Positions 21,478 through 33,440 of a stretch of DNA of 64,000 bases are shown one piece after another. The stretch covers positions 22,345 through 86,344 of the forward strand of contig MZZL01000137.1 of assembly GCA_002749535.1 (NCBI GenBank), read 5' to 3'. This DNA comes from Apophysomyces variabilis (Eukaryota > Mucoromycota > Mucoromycetes > Mucorales > Mucoraceae). The position numbers and the translations under genes are program-made. Positions within the stretch are counted from its first letter, which is position 1, and each line of letters starts with the position of its first letter. The notes beneath the pieces are model-generated. The model searched no databases. It saw only the letters and a list, made by a program, of their open reading frames with translations, and was not told the DNA's origin.

Positions 21478-22831
21478 TCACAGATCTTGCGTGTTTTCTG
21501 TCGATGAAGCGGAAGGGGAATAAAATGAGTTTAGTTTTCCATGTTTCAGTCGTTGTTCGAAGAACGCTTTGTTCACGTCTTCCACGAAGCTGCTTTGACC
21601 TTCTCCTTTAGACTGAACTTCTTTGAACCAGTCGGGACTATCTTTATAGAAAACGTTACGTTCCATTTGCGCCAGCTCTTGATCAAGACCATCTAAGGTG
21701 GAAAGCATAAGCTGATCGGATCCTTGATTTATCTATTTCTTACGATTTATCGGTAACGATTTAATCTTTGGTCGTTTTGCTCGTTCCACATGCTGTGTTT
21801 CGATATCTGTGAATAAGATGCAATGAGCCTGGACGTTGTCAAAGTATTATTTCTCTACTGCTTACTTTCTGCCATTGGTTGAGAATAAATCGCCTCCAAA
21901 CGCCTTTGTACAGAATCCACAACTCTAAACAGGATTTTCAGTTGATGCGTGAGTAAGCATATAGAAACATACGCAGCGGGTATTCCAGCTGCCTTCGCCG
22001 CTTGTAAAATCTCGATCGGTTGAACGAGACTGAGACGATGTTGACCCCAGGAACGATAATCCAGTGGTTCTTGAGCACAAGCAACCATATCTAATACCGT
22101 GGATAACATCTGAAGATTGAGTTGTAGTACAAGGTCTGTGTTGATTTCTTTTCCATGCGAAAGATGTTGGTCTTCTTCGGTGGCTGTTGACGTTGATACT
22201 TTTAAGGAGTCAAGATAAGTTTCTAGCGCGAGCTTTAATCTCTCCTTTGAACTTTCTACAAGCTCTTTCATATGTGTAGCATGTTTCGGGTAATATCTTT
22301 CGTTTATCACGTCCTCTGTCATATTGGGTATAATATATTGAGATTCCTCAGCCTCAATGTAGTACCCTGCGTTTCTTTTTTAAAACAAGTTTTCCTTTGG
22401 TCAGTTGCTTGAATAAAGAGACGCGTCATTTCAGTAACAAACCTCATTAAAATCTGTTCGGGCGGGATTGGCCATGCTGGAATCCCCTCTTCATGTTGAT
22501 TGTCATGTAATGCAGAACGTTGACGTAGATAGTGTGATGGCGTTTCTGTAGAGAGTCGATCCACTATACGGTTAAGGTGCTGTAGAGTAATGGTACCATA
22601 TTGCCCATCTTCCGGACGGTTTGACATGCTGGGCGTTGAATGGTTGAATGATCGTAGCAGAAAAGTTGGAAAGTATGTCACATTCACTCGAATCGGAGCA
22701 CGAAAACGCCATTCATGGTATGGAGCAAACCATTACCAGTTGACGAAGCTTCTCTCACTTCCAGATAGTACCTTGCGCTCGGATATAGGCAACTGCGCTG
22801 TGGGAAAAAGGTCAAAGCTTGATGTTGCCAT
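21478..22831 (-). CDS. Unrecognised 355-aa protein with basic C-terminal patch
   Basis: Exons on the complement: 22737-22831, 22443-22628, 21866-22374, 21744-21806 and 21478-21692, joined in frame. I do not recognise the family. The central 170 residues look helical (LVLQLNLQMLSTVLDMV; ILQAAKAAGIPAAY). A basic stretch VERAKRPKIKSLPIN resembles a nuclear localisation signal. The last exon holds GLDQELAQMERNVFYKD and a Phe-rich FVEDVNKAFFEQRL. The 51-nt intron between the last two exons was chosen because it removes a stop and has a pyrimidine-rich acceptor; a 21-nt alternative was rejected. The first intron (22629-22736, 108 nt) is the least certain. A nuclear structural or regulatory subunit is a guess. 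Confidence 0.65.
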
Positions 22832-23828
22832 TGTTCTCCAATGGGTTGGCGCTTGAATAAGTCATCTAACAAGATCCCCTGTCACCTTGAATATTTGCCG
22901 CCCGGATAGACTTGCTTAAAGGATGCTACTATTCGGAGCTAGACAATTCATATCAAAGGCTATACCATTTCCTTGCTCGTAATGAACCTTGAATTATTCT
23001 TGCACGTGAGGATTAACGTTAGGCTTTGCTTGCAGGATCCGCTAAAACATTACATACATACAACATGCATAGATATCTCAGGTAAATGTACTTGATGCCG
23101 ATATATTATGCTAGAGTCCTCTAGTAGAAACGATTCGAGGTCTTTAAAAAAAACTGATAGTGGCATGGGGCTTTAACAGCTTGCAGGTTTATTGTGTTAG
23201 TTTTCAAGCGTCCAAATAAGTACACGCGTAGCGATAACCTCTCTCTCACAGATAAGTTCTACAGGATGTACCAACTGTGTTCTTTTAAAGTTATATATCA
23301 CCGTTAGAAGCAAAATTGCCTGGCTTGTATTGTATGTTGCCAATGATTATAAGAGGTACGACTTTGACGACAGGATTATCGTCGACTATCATCAAGTACA
23401 TAATGACAATCTCACGTTAGGTTGCAATTGTAGATCACGTTGATACACAAGAGGGCTCTGTAACCTACATGCAAACTTCCATCAGTGTTGTAACAGTCTG
23501 ATACTGCTTGCAGGTCTATCTTCTTTATTCCTTTGCATATTGGTGTCGGTGCGCCACTGTGGTATAACTTTACTCATTTGACAGCGTGCAAGAAGAGCAT
23601 CGTAAAGAGCGTTTTGGAAAGCGCAAACTTTAAGTTTAAGTTCAGGTTACCCAGCCCAAACTTATAAATACTGGGAAAAAAGCGAAAGCAAACTCGTTTT
23701 ATTTTACGGGTATATCGTAATGACTATAGAAAACACTCTCCCTGTAAGAACACGCTTGTTTTATGTATTTTCTATAACAAAGTTTACACTATGCTTTGAA
23801 GTCTGGTTTTCAAATATCTCCCGAATGG
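22832..23828. other. Gene-free stretch upstream of giant paralogue 1
   Basis: About 1 kb between two divergently transcribed genes. I looked here for the N-terminal cassettes present in the paralogue at 33.4 kb and found none. The frame of the first retained exon is closed by TAA just upstream. A TATA-like box sits at 23663. Confidence 0.4.
23663..23670 (+). promoter_or_regulatory. TATA-like box upstream of giant paralogue 1
   Basis: TATAAATA lies 166 bases before the proposed ATG at 23829. It would let the 5'-shortened copy be transcribed on its own. This is sequence match only. Confidence 0.3.
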
Positions 23829-26800
23829 ATGTACGGAGTGGATGCACACGAGCGTCGAGCAGAAAAGCAGGCTGTTGAGATAGATAGCAGCATAAATACA
23901 TATATCTACCCCAGCAAGATGTTTAAGCTCTCCAGCGAAAAGATTCGACGCAGACTACTTCCAGAACGTAAAAAGATGGGAGACCATTCGTGGAAGTTGC
24001 CCTTAGCAGGAACAGCAGCATTTAGAGCATTGGCTTTAAGTGCTGTTGAAAAAGACGCTATTCCAGCATCAGACAAACTGAAAACATGGGACGTTGTCAT
24101 TTCCCGTAAACATGTGGGTTGTCTGACTGTATTTCGAAGAGGCAAGCCCTGATGACTGTAGCAATGAATAGATTTTACTTCCCCCGGATGCGCTTAGGCC
24201 AACTACAGAGTTTGAAGAAGCGGTTCTTTATGCCCTGCAGAAAAGTGACGATCGTGAGATATTTCTTGAACTGCAAAAGGTCTTCGGGACATTTGGCTTT
24301 TACTATCCATATTGGATCGCAATAGGTAAACAACGAAGTTGCCATCCACTCGAAATCCTAATCTCGGTCAAGGCGGTAAACTTTCGTACAAAGCACTCTC
24401 TTCTATTGTCTTGGATACTGTCCAAGCAGTCGTCACCAGTGTCCTTAGCCAGAAACTAGAATGGGAAGCTGTTGGTATGACATATATTGAGACGTCGCGA
24501 CCAGACCTCAACTTTTATTTAACTGTATTATTCAGGCGGCGATCCGAACTTGCTGCTCGGTGAGAATCCCGACATCCATGGATGGTTAGAGAGCACCTCA
24601 ACCAGCCCGCAGTTTATCCTGTCGCTAGATTATTATCCCGTCTACAACTTATTCGACGAAGAAATTTGCACGCAGATAAAACGCGTTTATAAGGCAATCT
24701 ACTCTGAAGAAAACATTCCTAAGGAGCCTTCGCTTGGAATTAACAGTAACACGGAAACTGCCTTAATTACTCTATCAAAAAAACGGGCAAAAATTGGCGT
24801 TGCCAAGGGTATCCATTACGGTGGGTCTTTAGCGAACGAAGATGTAGTTGAGCTTGTAAACGAAGCCGATATAAGCAAGTTGATGAGTATAGTCGCGACC
24901 AAAAGGAAGCCACGCATAGAATGCATGGTGCGACCATCTATGCTAGGATCTAGCATTGAAACGCACGCCTATCTGCCCCTGGATTTTCTTGATCAGTCGG
25001 ATCATAACCCTGGATTCGAAAAAGCAGCAGCAGCTTATCACATTGAGTCAAACAGTGGAGAGCTTCAAGCTTCGACGCTTGAAACATCATATTTTGTAAT
25101 GTACGTCACGTACAGTGAGGTAAGCAAACTGCTTTGTTAAAGAGCAGCAGCCATTGGTTATGGAAGAAAGTACAACGGGGAGAGCAGCTGGGTTAGACCG
25201 TGGGATCATCTCCAATGCGGTATCTAAAGGCAACCAGATACTGTACTATCAATGATAGTGAAGGTTATCCGTACAAATGTGTGGCTTTACTATTTACTAC
25301 TTGTTATGACGTAGGCTAACGCTACCATGAGTAATAGTTAGTTTTCGACACTGCCTATGTGCAAGCAACAGATGCTTTCAAACAAGCTGTGAGCAAAGCG
25401 CTGGATATGCAAACCGATGACGAAAAGTACCAAGAACTAGAACAAGTCTTTGGGCGCTTTGGATATTATTACCCATCTCTTGTCTCACTTGGTGATAACT
25501 GATAATTGCATGCAATAATAGTTATTAACGTTTTAAATCTAGGAGGTCGCATGATATACAAAGAGAACTCTCACGACACCCCTGGGATACGGTGTTCCAA
25601 AGACGGAATCGAGAACATAGATAGACTGCTCGAAAGAACTAGCATAGATAATACGTTAGAATTGCTCACCATTGGTACGATAAGATGTCTATGGCGCTAA
25701 TGGCACTGACAGCTAGATTAATCGGCATGTAACAGGTGGTAGCTCCGCGATCACAGGATGTCAAGACTGGATTAATTCTATCAGAACCAATCAGGCACGT
25801 ATTCATTTTAAAGCAATGAGACCTACCTACGAACTATTGCCAAACGAGCAACGTGCAGAAGTACTGAGAGTCTATAATACGAGCCGCCATTATGTGGATG
25901 ACTTTCCCGATATTCCAAAAGGAATCCACGTTGATGGAACGGAAGCCGATGATTACGCAGTAGAGTTAACCAAGGATAAATTTCTTTACAAGATGATTAT
26001 GCTTCGACACTTTTCCACTAAGCCTCTGGTCGATCATCAGAAACGAAATGGAAAAACGTTTGAGCATATTGAAAGATTTTCGTCGCTAGACATCACATCG
26101 GAAGAAGAATTTCCTGGGAACGATGGCTTTCTCTTAGGGTCAAAAGGAGCAGTCAAAGAACGAAGTGTAGTCAAGCGTAATTCTAGTTATGCCAATGCAG
26201 AGGGCACGTACGATTTGGGTTATATCACGTATAAGGAAGTACGCAAATCAATTCAGTTGTCTTGCAAACGCACAAGAGTTAATTGTATATAATAGTTGCA
26301 TTTATATGAGGGGTTTATCCAACCGACTAGTCAATTTAAAGAAGCTATTACTAGAGCGTTACGGGTTGGAAATATGGATTATAATACCTATAATTCTTTG
26401 CAAGACGTATTTCAACGGTTTGGATACTATTACCCTTCAAAAATACAGATTGGTGCGTTTTAATAAGCACGACAGAAAAGCTTACCGCTTTGCTGGATTT
26501 TATATAGGAGGACGAGTTACGCTGCGTACATCATCCGACGTTCACAAAGACCACGCTCCTAACAAAGACACAAATGAGGACGAGCAAACAAACCAGCAGA
26601 CGTACGTCCAACAAAACAATAAACCAGAGATAACGGTATCTGCAACTTCAAACAGAAACAACCCAGACGCTGCGAAAACGGAAAATCAGATAGCTATTGT
26701 GAATCGTGAACAAGCGCTTACCAGGCAGTTTGCAACCAATGCAATCACAAAATCAATTGCGAAGAGTTTAAATTGGAAAGCAGTAGGTAGGATAGGATTT

Positions 26801-29092
26801 GTCCCAGTTTGCGCTTTATGCTCATCGATATGCATTTAAGGTGGTCAATCCTTGTGCTTACTGTCGAACAATGTCAAAGAATGGATAGATACGGTGAAAG
26901 ATAACCAAGCAGTCATCCAACGAGGAGATCTAAAGCCGATTTACGAACTATTGGATGATGAACAGCAGCATAAGGTGCAACAAACCTACGAAAACATCAT
27001 TTTAGCAGATGACCTATTGCGTTATAATTATTTGGTGGATATAGCGCCTTACGAAACGTTACTGGAAACTGAACGTACCCTTTCTTCACAAACGCCCCAA
27101 ATAGCGGTATGTGTATCTCTTGTTCAACCTATTTACTAATGTAGTTTGGCAGACTGAAGGACTGTTTGACAAATTGATGGCAGACTCATTTACTGGGAGT
27201 GATGTTGCAATCAAATTCTGCCGCGATGCGTGCGCTGCCCATGGTTTTTCCGTGATCGATGAAAAAGTCACAGATAAAGTATGGGGTCCTCGATGCCAGA
27301 TAGTTTACTGACGACGTTTCACTCTAGGTTATTTGCATTTACTGCTCACGTAGTGCTTCTTCTGCTACTTCAGCGCTGGCACACAATGATGATACTATCC
27401 GATGTCAATGGGGCGTTGCCTTGGTAAAAAATGAAGCAGATCAGTGGCATTTCCAAAAATTTGAAAATAGCGATGAATGGATACATAACCATGATCTGAA
27501 TTGTCCACAAACGCAGAATCAAACAAACATTAGACGATCCATAACAGAGCTCAAGATTCTGCCAGAATCTACCTCCCAGGGTCAAAGTATACTAGATACA
27601 CGCTATGTGAAAAATGGTGATACTGTTCGGCTAAGACGACCAGACTCAAATTTTGCAGTAAAATGTGGATTTCTCGAAGCCTTCGTCGGAGCTAGCGAAT
27701 GCATAAGGGCTTGCGGATTCGGGCAAGAAGCCATAAAGACTAATGGATTGAAAGCTCAAGCAAAGGCGTCACCATTGGACACCTTATGGTTAGAAACAAT
27801 CAAAGTGAAAACTTGTTTTATTTATATGTGCGAGTAGGAAGCTAATACGATGCCGATTGTATACAGAAAGCGATGGTACTGAAGTGGAAAACAGCAACGA
27901 AACGGACAAACAAGCAGAAGATCTATTGTCAGCTGATCAACAACAGCAAACTGGCATTGGGAATGCTGTTATTCTAGACGAGCTATTAGATGACAAGGCG
28001 ACAGCTACAGATGATCAAGACTACATTCGTAACGGGGATGTCGTTGTTTTTGAGAGCCAAGTGCCCTTCGAGGGTTCCAAGAAATTGTATTTGCGTCTTG
28101 CTCTAGGCAATTTGGACTCCATCGAACTGGAGGAGCCTGTTCCATCACAGCTTAAGCTAGCAAAATGCTATATTCAACATGCCAATCAGTACATACCGCG
28201 CAAAACAGAGGAAAAGTCAAAGAAACCGTCTCAAGACCCCAAAGTTTATACAATGTTTAATAACAGCCCCGAAACTCATTACAACGCTGCTCAAGATTAT
28301 CTGTACGGTCTTTTAGGCGTCAAAGCCGACAGAACGGAAGCATTAAAGTCGATGATGGTTGCTGCTGAAGGAGGTGTATCCGAAGCTTGTTTTCTTCTTG
28401 CGAAACTGCTCTGGAGTAAAGAAGAATACGAGAAAGCTTTGCAAATGTATGAGGAAGCCATGCTGTTAACCATACCGGAAGCATTTCAAGAAGTAGGGGA
28501 CTTGTACGATATTGGCTATACCTCTTCCAGTGCTACAACACCCTTTACCGTACCCCAGAATAAGGAGATAGCATACGTGTACTACTCTGCCGGAGCCATT
28601 CTTGGCAATGCAAAGTGCGCATTGAAGCTAGGAGAATATTACGAAAAAGGTTACAACACCAGCATCGGAATTGACTATCATATGGCCTTGCGATGGTATG
28701 AATATGTCTACAAAAAGAGGGACAGCAATGAGATACAGCTTCCCGAAGCAGGATCTGCAGTCGGCAGAATCAGACACCAGTTAGCGAATGCAGCCAAAGA
28801 CCCATTGGAAGCTTTCCAGCTTCGTCAAGAAGCTTTCACAGATTTTAGCAACGCCGAGGCATATGACCCGTACGCCAAATGTATGGTAGCCATGTACCAT
28901 TTAAATGGATGGGCTGGTCAGCAGTCTGACTCAGTATTCGGGTTCCAAACGTTGCGCAGTTTGGTCGAGTCAGGAGAATCCATGGCACTTTTTGGTCTTT
29001 GGAAATGCTATGCCGAAGGACTCGGTGTAGAACCTGACGCCGAAAAAGCATCAGCCTATCGTACACTTGCCATGAAAATGAATTCTACGTAA
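23829..29092 (+). CDS. Giant modular protein 1 (MACPF-like cassettes, FAR1-like, MIR-like, Sel1), 1,485 aa
   Basis: Exons 23829-24113, 24172-24325, 24373-24474, 24536-25119, 25338-25491, 25543-25674, 25736-26238, 26296-26452, 26508-26786, 26841-27106, 27153-27278, 27328-27788 and 27838-29092. After a partial cassette come three complete ones, each with a GYYYP-type exon (FGFYYPYWIAIGG; FGYYYPSLVSLGG; FGYYYPSKIQIGG) and a W.DTV..NQ...RGDLKPIYELL-type exon. A Cys/His site follows (C920, C940, H967, H969, WIHNHDL), like the FAR1/WRKY-GCM1 zinc-binding fold. MIR-like strands YVKNGDTVRLR and YIRNGDVVVFES come next, then Sel1-type helices (YEKALQMYEEAM; CALKLGEYYEKGY). The GYYYP...LGG motif recalls MACPF domains, which is inference. 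It lacks about 330 N-terminal residues relative to its paralogue at 33.4 kb. No signal peptide is seen. Confidence 0.75.
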
Positions 29093-29775
29093 ATCACCTG
29101 GCGATCGCTGGATGACAGCCGCTTCCTTGGCCCTTGAGTAAGCTGAGTAGCTATCTGTTTTATTTGCAGCATAATATGAGCATACCAAAAATTGTACTTC
29201 ATTTTAAAAGACTGTTAATTGTCGATTAATAGTTTTTCTTTCGCTTGCTTACATTATTACCACATCAAACGAATATTGATTTTTATGGGCGCTGTTAAAG
29301 TTGAGATCATTGATCGAATGTGGGTGATAACCCATTATGGAAAATACTTTCTGTCTCAGACTGCAATAATACAGGCTCATGATTCATCCTTAGAAAAATT
29401 TTATCATTTAGCCCACTAATGAAAGACAAAAGATGAATACCGATCCATATGCTAGTAACCAAAATCCTAAACAGATACCTAGTTGCAATCTTACCGTGTC
29501 GCGTACTACAGCTTCTTTTTTTGCGGCCGCTGCTTTTCTATAAGACAGGTCCTCCCCATAAAGGATTTTCATCCATCGTAGTATTTGCTATCTATTGTTT
29601 GTACTGGATTAATCAAATTTGCCAAGATCGAACCGAATGGTTTGGTTATTCCTTTTTAGTGCATGAATGGTATAGTTGAAATTCATCAGGACTGTTTCCT
29701 CAAATGAAGGAACGCGAAATTCGCGAGTCGCGCTTAAATTCGGCACAAAAAAAGCTCCTTTTCTAGATCTACAAC
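29093..29775. other. Intergenic region before MRC1
   Basis: About 680 bases with short frames only; AT-rich 3' flank of the giant gene followed by the MRC1 promoter. GAACGCGAAATTCGCGAGTCGCGC-like CG-rich elements near 29711-29736 include an ACGCGAAA-type sequence, reminiscent of the MBF/E2F-type boxes found before S-phase genes, which would suit a replication gene. Confidence 0.35.
29709..29735 (+). promoter_or_regulatory. Possible MBF/E2F-like elements before MRC1
   Basis: Within 70 bases of the MRC1 ATG there are ACGCGAAA, TTCGCGAG and TCGCGCTT in close succession. ACGCG and TTTCGCG cores are bound by fungal MBF and by E2F, which drive S-phase genes. The match and position are visible; function is inferred. 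Confidence 0.45.
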
Positions 29776-32700
29776 ATGGCGTCGACCGACATGACTGATA
29801 CAACATCATCGGCACCCGAACCTATGTTTACGACGAACGAAACTAATACTGAGAACACTTCTGTGAATAAAAACGATATTCTCTCCGATTCAGACGACGA
29901 TGATAACTGGGATGGCGGCAATTCGAGTTTTCTGGCAGGTTTGAACGTGTCAAATAGATTGAAAAGTATTCTGCAACTCAGAGATATGGAAATCACAAAC
30001 GATGATGACGACGATGACGACGACATTGGCACTACGCTGTTTAAAACACCTGATGTGCTTAAAACGCCTGGTGCCCTGGAAGGGCTGCTTCCTAAAAGAA
30101 CTATTGGCGGCGACTCGAAGGAAGCTAAAGTGTCTACGCCAAAGAAAAAATCAGCAAAGAAAGGGAAAAAGGCGGAAAAATCAGCAGCTACTTTACGATT
30201 AGAGAAACTCCTCGGAAAAAACTTGACCACTGCTTCGGATTCGGAGGAAGACGAAGACGGACAGAAACAAAAGCAACCGAAAAAGCGTCAGCCGAGAAAA
30301 AGTAAACAAACAAAACCGAAAGAGAAAAAGAAAAAGAAAACCGACAGTTTGATAAATTTATCTGGATCGGACAAAGAAGATGTGGAAAGTGATAAAGATA
30401 ATGACAGCGAAGATAGTGAAACTGCATCCAACCAAAAGAAAGAGAAGACGAAGTCAACAACGAAAAATACAAACAAAAAGAAGGGATTGATGTTCGACTT
30501 TTTGAACAGTGATAATGAGAGTAGCGAGAGCGAAGCAGAAAAACCGAAAAAGCCGCTCTCCAAAAAGGCCATGTTAGAAATGCATCGAGAAAGGGAACGC
30601 GTGAACCGTGCACTCGAAGTTAAGCTCAAGCCCCGCATGCACAAAAAAACGTTTGCAGACTTTTTACAGCATGTGCAAAATTCAGACCATAAGAAAGACG
30701 AAAAGTAAGTTAATGGATATATGGCAGTGGGCTACAAGGTGCTAATCTTGCTGTTGCTTCATGACCTCAGTCCACAAAAGCCGGCAATCCGATTAGACAC
30801 GCCTAAAGAAAAAGAGCCTCCTTCTACCATTTTTGAGGTTGATAGCGACAGCGATAGTGAACTAGAAATTGTCGGCGCGCCACCGAAGAAACGCACCATT
30901 CTACTATCACCGGAACGGCCTAAACCAATCTTTATGCAGCTGTCACCAACTCGACCTATGGGCATGTCGCACCGAGATCTTAACAAACAGATGCAGGAAA
31001 GAATTGCAAGGCAAATGCTCGAAAGACGGAAGAAAATGGAAGAGGCAGTACGAAGACGTGGTGATTTTGCTACTGCAGTACAAAGGGCCGAAAAACTGTT
31101 AGAGAAAGAAAAAGAAGCAGAAATCATTAATTTGGAGGTGCAACGACACTTCTTAGGTCGCACAAACCGAGAATCGCGCAATAACAGTGGGTTTATTCCA
31201 GAAGACCAGGACCCATTCATGGATATCGTATTGTCTGGAGAAGAAGAGGAGGACGAGGAAGGTGATGAAGAGGAAGATTCAGGACACGAAGAAGAGAACG
31301 CAGAGGGCCCTAATACTGTCATACAATCATCGGATGAAGAGGACGATACTTTACAACCAAAACTGAATCGCAAGAAGAAGCATACCAAAAAACATGGATT
31401 GTTCGATGACGAAGATACACCTGTGAAGCCAAAGAAACCAGAACCCGCGCATTCAATTGCAAACTTTTTTATGAAACAGAACAAGGTGAGCAATACCAAC
31501 AGTTTGTCTTGCTGGCCTGGATTGATTCTATTCACTTTAGATGAAGAATGCTGCTGACACTGAAAGTTCATCCAAAGCAGTAGATGACAGTGAAGAAGAA
31601 CAACCAAATCGAACATTGAGTCGTCTAATCAAGCGCACTGTGGAGCAGGTCTCCAGTGAAAATGGCATGGCTGAAAGTGCAGAGGAAGCACAGGAAGAAG
31701 ATGACGAAGAAAAGCAGACATTTGGAAAAGGAAAAGGGTCCTCTCGTGAAAGCAAACCTGTTAGAATCCAGCCAAAGAGCGATTATGTAGAAGAAGAAGC
31801 TGAAGAAGAGGAAGACGAATACTTTGGTGCAGGTGGACCCGATATGAATGACGATGAAGATCTGGATGAATTCGAAGAGGATGGCATGCTTGTGGACCAA
31901 AATGAAGATACCGATAAAGTAGACGAAGCGACGCTTCGAGCAGCATTAAAGTAAGAGAAACGAAAGCACTATCTGTTTGATGCGCTTATGCAAAATGTTT
32001 TTCTTCGTAAAAAAGCAAAGATCTGGCCGATTCCGATAGAAATATGGTCGAACGGCTCCTGAAAGATATCACCAGCGGAGGGCTTCGACGGAAACGCGCC
32101 GCCATGGAGGCAGGGTTTATGCTGGACGATTATGATATTTATGACGATGACGATGACGAATATGACTTGGTTGCTATCCGGCAAGCGGCCTTAGCGAAAC
32201 GTCAAAAGATGTTAGAAGAGAATGGCGATCCATTGGCACTGCTTGGTAAGACCAATGGCAGCGATAGTCCCCTTTTCCGTTGCGCTAATTGATCCTGCAG
32301 CTAAGGACCCCAAGACTGTTGCCTTTGCAAGAGCTGCAAGGCCAGGCTTTTGGACTGAAGAGCAAGCTGCATCGCAGACGGGTAAGGACGGAGATAAAGA
32401 ACAAGAGGCGCATGAAATTGACGAGGACCATGCATCAATGGGAAGCGATGACGAGGTAAACAAGGAGACTAGTTGATAGCAATGGTTCGTAGTGCTAACT
32501 CTGTCAAGGATACCTCGTTATCGGAGCCGCTTCCTTATCAAAGCACAACCCTGGATGACCCTGATGAAGAACTGGAAAGTCAATGGGGTGCTGGTATTGA
32601 GGTTGTTGAATACAATAAGCATGAGCAAAAGATGAAGACGCCTATCCCCCTTCGCCCCGTTGCCCTCCAATCCGGTAGCAAGTTTGAGAAATACAAGTCG

Positions 32701-32961
32701 TTGATCACTGAGAATGGTGCACCTTTGGGTGGTCTCAATGACACCGGATCAAGAGTAGGATTCTCTGCGGCAAATCAAAAGCAGCGAAAAGAGGTAAAAC
32801 GCATTGATATTATTCAAAGAAAGGAACGCTCATCATTTTCACTCTTTCAGTCTACTGCACGATTCAACAATTGCATTGTGGAGAAGCCCAGTGTCAAATC
32901 AGAAGCACAACCTAAAGCAAAACTTCTCAATATTCTCTCCTCACGGAAAAAGTTCTCCTAG
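29776..32961 (+). CDS. MRC1: MRC1/claspin replication checkpoint mediator, 944 aa
   Basis: Exons 29776-30704, 30771-31485, 31541-31950, 32016-32245, 32301-32455, 32509-32793 and 32851-32961 join in frame. The protein is highly charged, with acidic runs and Lys-rich stretches as in claspins. The conserved block LSKKAMLEMHRERERVNRAL lies near residue 260. The MRC1-like domain is near 685-760: EATLRAALNKDLADSDRN, VERLLKDITSGGLRRKR and an Asp-rich DDYDIYDDDDDEYDL. Claspin/Mrc1 travels with the fork, links CMG helicase and polymerase epsilon, and passes the Mec1/ATR signal to Rad53/Chk. SQ/TQ sites (VQSSDEE region, RIQPKS) are not strongly clustered. It sits between the two giant paralogues, all on the plus strand. 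Confidence 0.9.
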
Positions 32962-33440
32962 GTTTTTTCTGTCTTTCTATTTTAACTATGTGTCAAAGAT
33001 ACCTATTTATTATCTTCACTTTCGTATTCATTTTAATGCATCATACAAACATATTCGCGTACACCAAACCAAAAGATTCAAGAAGGAGGTTTTCAACATA
33101 GCGAATGCATTTTGTATCTCTTTAAAAATTTATTAGCGATTCTTCCGATGTAAAATTGCTGGCTGGGTGGTGTGCCGTAGATGGTTTCATTAAAGTTTCT
33201 TGATAAGCGAAGCTGGCAGTACATAAAAATATGCATTGTACAATTTCCAGAACCAAAATCACAGCGGCTTAGTTTCCTTGAGCAAGCTGGGAAATCCTCA
33301 GTGTTTCAGATTTTGCATATTTTATACTATTATAGCAGGAACTTGTATTTAAAGTTTTGCTTCGCCAACACGACGCTCAAAATAAAGAAAAATCAATCAT
33401 TCAGGGAAGAAAGCTTTGTCTCGGATTTTTTCACCTGACG
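32962..33440. other. Intergenic region before giant paralogue 2
   Basis: About 480 bases with only short frames. A TATA-like TATTTAAA at 33346-33353 lies about 90 bases before the ATG at 33441, a better promoter position than that of paralogue 1. Confidence 0.4.

Noticed and set aside
21723..21743. 21-nt intron in the 355-aa gene
   Set aside because: Same reason. The acceptor at 21693 gives a 51-nt intron with a pyrimidine-rich end and keeps frame.
22684..22872. ORF starting MLDDLFKRQP as the first exon of the 355-aa gene
   Set aside because: It cannot be joined in phase to the next exon with a valid acceptor. The overlapping frame from ATG 22831 can.
30188..31900. Long minus-strand ORFs opposite MRC1 (up to 285 codons)
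   Set aside because: They are antisense shadows of Asp/Glu/Lys-rich coding sequence, giving Ser/Phe/Leu-rich frames. No family signature.
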